The position numbers and the translations under genes are program-made. Shown here in pieces: positions 56,906 through 64,000 of a stretch of 64,000 bases of DNA. The notes under the pieces were generated by a model. It did not search any database, had not been told where the DNA came from, and saw only the letters and a program-made list of their open reading frames with translations. Numbering within the stretch: position 1 is the stretch's first letter; each line of letters starts with the position of its first letter. Origin of the DNA: Pristionchus mayeri (taxonomy: Eukaryota; Nematoda; Chromadorea; Rhabditida; Neodiplogasteridae); the NCBI GenBank assembly GCA_036245805.1, contig BTRK01000005.1, positions 43,139,216-43,203,215 of the forward strand, given 5' to 3'.

Positions 56906-56964
56906 AAAGTGTTAATAGTTAGCGAGTATATCGTTGTGCCTGTAAAAGAAGAAATAATCTCTCT

Positions 56965-57062
56965 TATCACACGAGTCTAGACGGGCTACACTGGCAAGAA
57001 GATCTAAAAAGTTGTTAACATTGGTATCGGAACCGGGAAGTGGAGTACGGAAGAGAATGATA
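56965..57062 (+). pseudogene. GPI exon relic (GYTGKK type), plus strand
   Basis: Reads TGYTGKKI, a stop, KVVNIGIGTGKWST. Matches GPI GYTGKKITDVVNIGIGGS, including the second IG that other copies have lost. On the opposite strand from the five left-hand copies. Confidence 0.6.
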
Positions 57063-57261
57063 TGGAAGATGGTTGTAGCACGATATATTTGGGAAACAAA
57101 ACAATACATAAATTCATTATTATTTTCGTACGTGATGCCGACCGAGAATTAAAACCGCTGTTCGTCCATATTATTACCCCGTGACAACTGCCACAATTCA
57201 ACGGGTAATATTTTTAGTATGACACTGATATTAAAGAAACATAAATAAAGATTTGATAATA

Positions 57262-59132
57262 TTATATGAGGCGAATCGCGAGAGAATCGACCATTTGAGG
57301 CGGGTCAGCGGCGGTAGGAATCAAGTTTGTCCTATCCCGCTATAATTTTGGTTATACGTACTTCGAATGATGCTCTTCAAAACTGCGTCGTCAGAATTTC
57401 GATATTTGTCGTCATCGTCGAGATTCAGAAGCTCAAACATGGTGCTATCACTTTTAGACAGTCAAATTGCGCTCACTTAAACGATCATAAATCCGTTCAA
57501 CGTGAAGATAGAGGGTCGTTCTTTTTTTCCAATGAAAGCTACCATCATGCGCTACAACTTTTATGTTGACCTCGTCATTCCTGGACCTCATCCTGGTGAG
57601 GGGCGGTCAAAATGGTCAAAATCGGGAGGCGGAAAAAATGGTCAAAATCGGGAGGCGGAAAAAAGGGGGCGCACTTTCGTGTTGGGACCCCAAAATGAGT
57701 TCCGGAATCGAATTCTTCCGAACCTTCAATAGCCATTATTTGTACTCAAAATCAAAAACATCGAAAAGAACATATAAAATTGTTTCCACGCATATTGTAA
57801 CACATTCATTGGTCATACATGATCACATGACCCAAAATTTGAAAAACGATATTTTCTCCCATATCAACTTGGGGGAAGGCCCTAATGCATAAAATAGGTT
57901 TCAAATAATGTAGAAATACCTCTCTAAACTAGTCAGAGAGAGGGGGCATCTATAAATGTGAGTTTTCATATGAATAGTTCAAGAAAAGGCGCAAAACTGT
58001 ACTATCGGTCAAAGTGGTTATAGAGATCCGGCTTATGGCTAGAAATGTAGAGCACGATGAGCTAAACATTTCATCTGTTGAAAGTGAGTCTCTATCTTCT
58101 CGTTGAAGCGAGCTATAGAGCCTAGAAGATGAATAGAAACGTGCTAGAATCACCCGAGAGCGCGTGCTCTAACCGTCTGCCGCTCTCGCTGTCTGACCTC
58201 CCTCTCCCTCCGCTCTATTTAGCGCTCCCTCGCTCGCCAATTCCGGCGTTTTCTGCCATCTTCCACACTCTGTAGCTCGCTTCAACGAGAAGATAGAGGC
58301 CCATTTTCAACAGATGAAATGTTTAGCTCCTCGTGCTCTACAGTTCTAGCCATAAGCTGGATCTCTATGACCACTTTGACCTATAGTACAGTTTTGGGCC
58401 TTTTCTTGAATTCTTCATATGAAAACTCACATTTATAGATGCCACCTCTCTCTGACTAGTTTAGAGAAACATTTCTATATTATTTGAAACCTATTTTATG
58501 CATTTGGGCCCTCCCCCAAGTTGATATGGGAGAAAATATCGATTTTCAAATTTTGGGTCATGTGATCATGAATGACCAATGAATGTGTTACAATATGCGT
58601 GGAAACAATTTGATATGTTCTTTTCGATGTTTTTGGATGATTTTGAGTACAAATAATGGCTACTGAAGGTTCGGAAGAATTGGAATGAGACACATATATG
58701 TGGAATGAGACACACATATATATGTTCTATAACTTAAGCATGAAAACTCTGAAAGTTTTTCCGATTTCCAAAGTTACGAAAGTTTTGGTACACCCGACCG
58801 CCCCTCACCAGGATGAGGTCCAGGAATGATGAGGTCAACATAAAAGTTGTAGCGCATGATGGTAGCTTTCATTGGAAAAAAAGAACGGCCCTCTATCTTC
58901 ACTTTGATCGGATTTATGATCGTTTAAGTGAGCGCAATTTGACTGTCTAAAAGTGATAGCACCATGTTTGAGCTTCTGAATCTCGACGATGACGACAAAT
59001 ATCGAAATTCTGACGACGCAGTTTTGAAGAGCATCATTCGAAGTACTTATAACCAAAATTATAGCGGGATAGGACAAACTTGATTCCTACCGCCGCGGCG
59101 TGGTCGATTCTCTCGCGATTCCTCTCATATAA
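57262..59132. mobile_element. Large foldback element
   Basis: About 1.87 kb; ends GGCGAATCGCGAGAGAATCG and CGATTCTCTCGCGATTCC with a shared TTATATGAG terminus. Arms meet near 58200. Each arm gives the ORF ASNDALQNCVVRISIFVVIV, which is an arm shadow. A short direct repeat GGTCAAAATCGGGAGGCGG occurs in the left arm (57605-57660). Target duplication uncertain. Confidence 0.75.
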
Positions 59133-59680
59133 CCGTCCTGTGCTGCAAGTCGCCCTTAGTTTCCAGTGGAACTTTCCATGCATTCTAAACGCGCTTTGAG
59201 AAAAAACTAAGAAAGGGCAGTATTTTTGGTTCTCCGACCTAGTCCCGGAAGGGTGATCTATTACAGGCATTATCGGAAATGAATGTCTTTACGTGAAATC
59301 TGTGCAGTAGTTTGCTAGGGGAGTTGGTGTTTCGCCAGCGGTACATGGCGCAGCAAGGGTATGGGAACGTTGATTAATTTCAATTCGATTCAAATTGTAT
59401 AATTAATTCGTTCTGTTCTGTTACAATGACCTGAAGTAGCTCCAAGAAAGTCGCGGTTACTGCGTCGTCACATAGTGGTTTTCTAAATTATCTTACAATA
59501 GAGTTTTATACATTGATATCAGTTATAGTTCACATCTAATCACTGAATATTCGATACTGGTGGTGAAGTAGCTCCAGGAATGTTGTGGTTGCATCGTTGT
59601 CGCTTAGAGGGTTAATCGGTGCTACTTCAATCTTGCGCGCCAATCTTGCATTATTACTTCTCAATCTATCATATTTCCGT
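59133..59680. other. No clear gene; short direct repeat
   Basis: Two degenerate copies of a unit of about 50 bp starting GAAGTAGCTCCAAGAAAGTC (59434) and GAAGTAGCTCCAGGAATGTT (59564). Their nature is unknown. Confidence 0.45.
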
Positions 59681-59683
59681 GCA

Positions 59684-59750
59684 GAGCCCATCGGCAAGTC
59701 GGCGGCTAAAGATTGTGCAACGAAGATGTGTCAAGAGGTACTGTAGGCAT
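59684..59750 (+). pseudogene. UBE2G-like exon 6 relic, plus strand
   Basis: After a CGTGCAG acceptor it reads EPIGKSAAKDCATKMCQEV, close to the UBE2G2 stretch EPNDESAANxDAAKMWRED. Open over the stretch. The matching minus-strand relic is in the palindrome at 14820-14865. Confidence 0.55.
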
Positions 59751-60060
59751 TCCTTATCTTGCTCTCAGTGGTGAGGATAATCTTTTAATCATTTCGCGAA
59801 CGCGTATGATCGTGGGTTTGAAACTCGTGAGAAAACCTGTGCGCGAATGCATTAACGGGACTATTGAGAACAAATCTTCATTTGATATCAGCTAAATAGG
59901 TTATTTGTCATCATTGCCGAATTCGACTTCGTAGTCTCTTGTTAAAGCCTATTGTGTTAGAGTGAACATTCCATCGATTGTAGTTGAGTCATCGATTGCC
60001 TCATGTGATAATAATGTGATTATTTACTTTCTCCTTCACTCCTGTTTCGTCGCATTTCAG

Positions 60061-60135
60061 GAATGGTCTCCTCCACGAGATTCTACTCGCCAATTTCATC
60101 TCTCAAATTGAGGCTCTCATTTATATCTTTTCAAA
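60061..60135 (+). pseudogene. GPI C-terminal-region exon relic, plus strand
   Basis: After a CGCATTTCAG acceptor it reads NGLLHEILLANFISQIEALI, the closest of all copies to canonical GPI (GLHHKILLANFLAQTEALM). The exon is then lost: the usual MTGK..PHK end is not found. Confidence 0.7.
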
Positions 60136-60402
60136 TAATCAGCATTGATTCACCTCTTGGCATATCAACGCCTCGTTTCCAGGCTATTGGACGCTATTTA
60201 TCTTGATTATTTATGAGTGACTATCTGAGAGAACTGAGCAGAGGCCGTACAGTGAAAAAAAGTGTCGATTTTAAGATCCCCCATTTTTCGAAAATCGACC
60301 TTAGGAAGCCGTATCTCTGTCCCCTCATGTCGTGTTATGCGCTGAAGTTAAAAGGTAGATTTTTGTATCTTTTGAACGGCGATTCCAAACCCAATCAATG
60401 TA

Positions 60403-60660
60403 TGGTTAGAAACCGCAAGCTCCGCCCACTTGGAGGGAGAAAGAGTGCCCTCAAAATCTGGCACTTCAATCGACAGCGCGCATTCTTAACCTAAAAATCT
60501 GGAAAAAAATATTGTTGTTTACGTCTGACAAGTGTCTATAAACGCCATAGTGCCTGTCATGCATTATCTAATTAGAAATATCTTAATATGACCGATGTAT
60601 TGTTCATGATAGGAGAATGGAAGGGTTCCGATGACAATTCTTGTTTCAGACAAAATCTTT
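60403..60660. mobile_element. Partial hAT-like element related to 49038-49751
   Basis: Begins TAGAAACCGCAAGCTCCGCCC and follows the inverted right half of the 49 kb element for about 250 bp, including GTCATGCATTATCTAAT. The other end is not found. Confidence 0.6.
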
Positions 60661-60688
60661 AAAAATATTTCTAGCCATGCATTGTTAG

Positions 60689-60801
60689 CAGGGGTGTGCA
60701 AAAAGTTTCCCGCACTCCTCATTTTCCGTGCTCTCTCGCCGGGCAGAGCGACGAGAGAGCATGGGAAATGAGGAGTGCGGGAAACTTTTTTCACACCCCT
60801 A
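60689..60801. mobile_element. 113 bp hAT-type MITE
   Basis: Almost perfect hairpin with ends CAGGGGTGTGCAAAAAGTTT and AAACTTTTTTCACACCCCTA, flanked by perfect 8 bp duplications ATTGTTAG (60681-60688, 60802-60809). The CAGGGGTG terminus and 8 bp duplication are classic for hAT. Confidence 0.88.
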
Positions 60802-61372
60802 ATTGTTAGAGCTATATTAATTGCAGCTTTTGGCGATTCTCTGGTTCCACGACTTTGAGGGTAGAAGTTGCATGCCTAAAGGTACCCAAATTCATAATAA
60901 TCACAACCATGCATGCCCACGCCGCCGGCGACCCCCATGACCCCCTATTCATGGATGCGCACTGCCCAACACCTTTTTCGTTGGGCAGTGCGCAACGACG
61001 TATAGGGGGTCATGGTCCAAAATAGTGGTGGGGGTTGATGTTCGATCGACATTTGGTACCATTCCCAACATCATCTACAGTAACTCCATTATTATTTGTC
61101 GGCTACCGTAACCCGATATACAGTATCCCAGATACGCTATGCACACCACATGATAGCAAACGAGCCGATATTCTGCCGTACAGGCATTGATGACCTTCGG
61201 TCGGAATACCGTAATCCACATGCATTATCATTGATACCGTAACCCTGGCTCACTACGAAATACGAACCATGAACTGACTTTATTTCTAAAATAGGCGCTA
61301 AAAATCCGTTCTTCGCTGTTATAAGTACAACTCTTCGAGCAAAATTTTTTTAAGAACAATTTCATCTTGTAA

Positions 61373-61436
61373 TTATAACCGAGTGGTTAAAGCACTTGTC
61401 TAGCAAACATGATGTTGTGGGTTCGAGTGCGGTCGG
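61373..61436 (+). other. tRNA-like Pol III promoter block (left arm)
   Basis: A box TAACCGAGTGG (one base off consensus) and B box GGTTCGAGTGC with a CTAGCAA seven-base loop between, as in a tRNA with anticodon AGC. No acceptor stem can be formed, so it is not a tRNA gene; it resembles a SINE head. Confidence 0.6.
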
Positions 61437-62142
61437 CGGTAAACACATTTGCCGTTTTGGGAAGTTTGGAAAAGTGAAGTGGGGCTACCGAAACCTTGCC
61501 TACAGTATCCCGGTTCGGTAGGTCAACTTCAGTGCGTTGGGTCACATACATGATTTGATTACGTATTAGTATCGCGATCAAACTGCCAATATTGCGGGTT
61601 GTTTCTTAATAAAATTCGTTATTTTATTAACGAATCTATCCGAAAATGCTGATTTCGCTATTTTTTGTCTGATTTTTCAGTTTATTGTTTGAATAATCGT
61701 TTTCGGAATCAACTAACTTGTTTTCAAAAACAAAATTAACCGTCATGTTTCAAAAGCAAGAATTTTTAACTAGACTTTTTAAATAATATTCACTCATACT
61801 GAGCTTCTTCTTTACCATTTAATTTTGTTCTGTGTCATGATTACCGCTATTGCCATTAACATATGTTGCCATTAACAACACAAAGATATTAAAAGCGTAA
61901 AGATGGTTTCGATATTCGCCTTTTTAGATTATAATGAAGAATCACCATTGAAATGAAGAATCTGACCTAAAGAATGATCCACGGTGCTACCATTATGACT
62001 GCGATAATAATGCGTAATCAAATCATGTATGTGACCCAGCGCACCGAAGTTGACCTACCGAACCGGGATACTGTAGGCAATGTTTCGGTAGCCCCACTTC
62101 ACTTTTCAAACTTCCCAAAATTTGGAAAATGTGTTTACCGCC

Positions 62143-62207
62143 GACCGGACTCGAACCCACAACCTCATGTTTGCTAGACAAGTGCTTTAACCACTCGGCT
62201 ATAATTA
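62143..62207 (-). other. tRNA-like Pol III promoter block (right arm)
   Basis: Mirror of the previous block but with perfect A box TAGCCGAGTGG and B box GGTTCGAGTCC. Acceptor stem absent and anticodon stem with a mismatch. If transcribed by Pol III, it would read out through the foldback. Confidence 0.6.
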
Positions 62208-62644
62208 CACGATGAAATTGTTCTTAAAAAATTTTGCTCGAAGAGTTGTACTTATAACAGCAAAGAACGGATTTTCAGCGCCTATTTTAGAAATAAAGTC
62301 AGTTCATGGTTCGTATTTCGTAGTGAGCCAAGGTTACGGTATCAATGATACTGTATGTGGATTACGGTATTCCGGCCGAAGGTCATCCATGCCTGTACGG
62401 CAGAGTATCGGCTCGTTTGCTACCATGTGGTGTGCATACCGTATCTGGGATACTGTATATCGGGTTACGGTAGCCGACAAATAATAATGGAGTTACTGTA
62501 GATGATGTTGGGAATGGTACCAAATGTCGATCGAACATCAACCCCCACCACTATTTTGGACCATGACCCCCTATACGTCGTTGCGCACTGCCCAACAAAA
62601 TGGCATGAATAGGGGTTCATGGATGCGCACTGCCCAACAAGCCG

Positions 62645-63400
62645 CCGCCAGTGGTGGGCAACTATGATCACAACCTTTTTTTTGTCCATTCCCGTTTTAC
62701 GCTGATTCAACTCAATTCTCTCGTGAAAGGCGTGGTAAGCTAACGATGGAGCGTGCATCTCCATCTCACTCGCTCTTTCAATCTATGTATTATAAATAAA
62801 ATGGGTTCCACGTTTGGTGGGAAGGTGGAGGCTGATTTTTGATACTGAACACGTGAAATGGTTCCACACCCGTGCACCAAATGCCGCAGCCAATCGCAGA
62901 AATCAATGAGCACAAGTCTCGTTGGGGATCAACACTAAATGATCTACGACTCTAATATATTGAACTTCTGCAGTTTAAGCACAATTAATTGGTGGTCCAT
63001 GGAAACAACAATTGACCAACTCACAATGAGGGATAAATTTGGGAAAAACTCTGATGGTGACTGATAAAAATGCTCCTTTCGTTAGCAATTCGTGAAACCG
63101 AGAGTGGTCAAATTGCATGTTGATCAGCTTCCACATCTGACGTTTAAATATTCGATTGTAAAAAATGATAGTTGACAAATTATTGGTTGATCCTCGTCTT
63201 TGAGGACAAAGAATAAAATTTGAAACCTAGAGAGGATAGGGTCAAACTCATCAATGTCGTTTCAAAATTTTCCTGTAAACGTTTACTATGGTTTAATTTG
63301 AAAGTATTTCTGAGCCACTACAACAATTTAAAATGAGAGGGAAGACAGAATAGTAGCTAAAATTAGCTTACGTTGATTAACTCAATCGATTGTTATTTAT
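62645..63400. other. No recognisable gene
   Basis: Short ORFs only. It precedes a well-preserved UBE2G exon and could be its intron, but I see no upstream exon. Confidence 0.45.
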
Positions 63401-63408
63401 TTCTACAG

Positions 63409-63475
63409 AACTGACTCTTGATCATCTCGGTGGAGTTCTCGCATCGCCCATCGATGAGGACAACTTCTTTGATAG
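63409..63475 (+). pseudogene. UBE2G-like exon 2, well preserved and open
   Basis: 67 bp exon between a TTTCTACAG acceptor and a GTACGG donor, reading LTLDHLGGVLASPIDEDNFF then DR. It matches UBE2G2 LTLNPPEGIVAGPMNEENFFEW without stop or slip; only PPEG is altered. UBE2G2 is the ER-associated-degradation ubiquitin-conjugating enzyme. I list it as a relic because all other copies here are dead, but an active plus-strand copy running past the right edge cannot be excluded. Confidence 0.6.
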
Positions 63476-63659
63476 GTACGGATATTAATTAATTAACACA
63501 TTTGTTAATATTCATGAGAGTACGTTCTTAGAATTTTTTGTATTGTTGTCGTATTCTTTGGAGACGCATAATTGCCCACCTGTTGAGAGTCGTGAAAAAC
63601 AGGTACGTGAATGAATTCAAAGGATATTTTGAGTTCCGGCCTGTTTAATCTGTCAGAAA

Positions 63660-63775
63660 TGTGCGAGAAAAAGTTGCGTAAAAAGTTCGCGAACTTCTGA
63701 TTCTCTCCATTTCGCATGCTCTCTCTCTTTCTCTAACCAGGTCGATGAAAAGTTCACGAACTTTTCGACGAACTG
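63660..63775. repeat. Small inverted repeat
   Basis: AAAAAGTTCGCGAACTTC near 63692 pairs with AAAAGTTCACGAACTTTTC near 63747. The CT-rich centre (CATGCTCTCTCTC) resembles the centre of the 113 bp hAT MITE at 60.7 kb. Probably a decayed MITE. Confidence 0.45.
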
Positions 63776-63850
63776 TGTTCGAAAATCATACTTTTCTTTT
63801 GTTTTACTTACTTTTATAAACTATTTTTGCTTTTAACTTATGATTTCTTA

Positions 63851-63998
63851 TAATGACAACCTTCCCTTAGCTGGAATAGCTTCAGAATACAACGTAGTGA
63901 AAGTAAACAGGGTTGGAGTATTTTTTTCGAAAATGGGTCACCACTTTCCCCACCCTGTAATGTCAAGCTATTCCATCAGAGGGAAGGTTGTTCTTATA
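63851..63998. repeat. Small inverted repeat at the window end
   Basis: ACAACCTTCCCTTAGCTGGA with AATAGCTT on the left pairs with AAGCTATTCCATCAGAGGGA with AGGTTGT on the right; about 30 bp arms and an interior of about 80 bp. MITE-like, with a possible target TATAA that I cannot confirm at the edge. Confidence 0.6.
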
Positions 63999-64000
63999 CG

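Larger units (their letters stand above)
60950..62640. mobile_element. Foldback with tRNA-like arm segments
   Basis: Arms of about 600 bp (60990-61610 and 61980-62600) around a spacer. Paired blocks include CGTATAGGGGGTCATGGTCC and GTTCGATCGACATTTGGTAC. The ends carry GGATGCGCACTGCCCAACA motifs; 60957-60993 is itself a 14 bp hairpin of that motif. Each arm contains a tRNA-like block. Target duplication not determined. Confidence 0.7.

Noticed and set aside
61373..61445. tRNA-Ala(AGC)-like gene
   Set aside because: A and B boxes are good but no acceptor stem pairs, and the block is duplicated in both arms of a foldback.

Overview
This window looks like a gene-poor, repeat-dominated piece of an animal nuclear genome. 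The signs are AT-rich DNA, short exons bounded by GT and TTTCAG-type splice sites, a mariner transposon, an RTE-type LINE fragment, a tRNA-derived SINE and dense MITE/foldback elements. The short exons, the splice-site style and the mixture of element types would suit a nematode, but this is an inference and I cannot name a species. I see no intact protein-coding gene. Nearly every ORF over 60 codons is a shadow of a repeat or a decayed exon.

The unique-looking DNA between the transposons is mostly a graveyard of two genes. One is glucose-6-phosphate isomerase (GPI), recognised by exons resembling its GYTGKKITDVVNIGGS, VTEAL..VHFVSNIDG, THxLLPFDQ, YSTGPIVWGEP, IPxDFIAP and LHHxILLANFxxQTEAL..PHK segments. 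The other is a UBE2G2/UBC7-type ubiquitin-conjugating enzyme, recognised by LTLxPPEGxxAxPxDEDNFF, CDLFHPNIY..CISILHAPGDDPxGYES, SVEKILLSVVSMLA and EPNDESAAN. Each exon is present several times, frameshifted or stop-bearing, mostly on the minus strand. Introns are shared between copies, so they arose by DNA duplication rather than retroposition. From about 51 kb rightward some copies lie on the plus strand.

Layout: 0-6 kb holds GPI and UBE2G exon relics plus small TTAA MITEs. 6.04-9.85 kb holds two back-to-back TTAA/GAGACC foldback elements. 10.636-26.042 kb is a giant, almost perfect palindrome with arms of about 7.6 kb and a 131 bp spacer; its arms carry UBE2G and GPI relics, a hAT-like MITE and a 1.1 kb foldback. 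26-33.9 kb is a GPI relic cluster with an RTE fragment. 33.9-36.9 kb holds two foldbacks, one with a SINE inside. 38.2-39.4 kb is a mariner element with a nearly complete transposase broken by one stop. 40-42 kb has a foldback and a hAT-like element. 42.8-45.3 and 53.1-55.6 kb are near-identical TTAA foldbacks. 45.9-47.5 kb is another foldback with a nested MITE. 49.0-51.0 kb is a hAT-like element with subterminal repeats and two nested insertions. 52.1-53.1 kb is a mariner-like short element. 57.3-59.1 and about 60.95-62.64 kb are further foldbacks, the second with tRNA-like Pol III boxes. 63.4 kb has the best-preserved UBE2G exon, and the window ends in small inverted repeats.

No functional gene set operates here. 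The interest is genomic: amplification and decay of one two-gene neighbourhood, repeated targeting by TTAA, hAT and TA elements, and many long hairpins that could feed small-RNA pathways if transcribed. Homology calls are from reading translations by eye against remembered family motifs. No database search was run.
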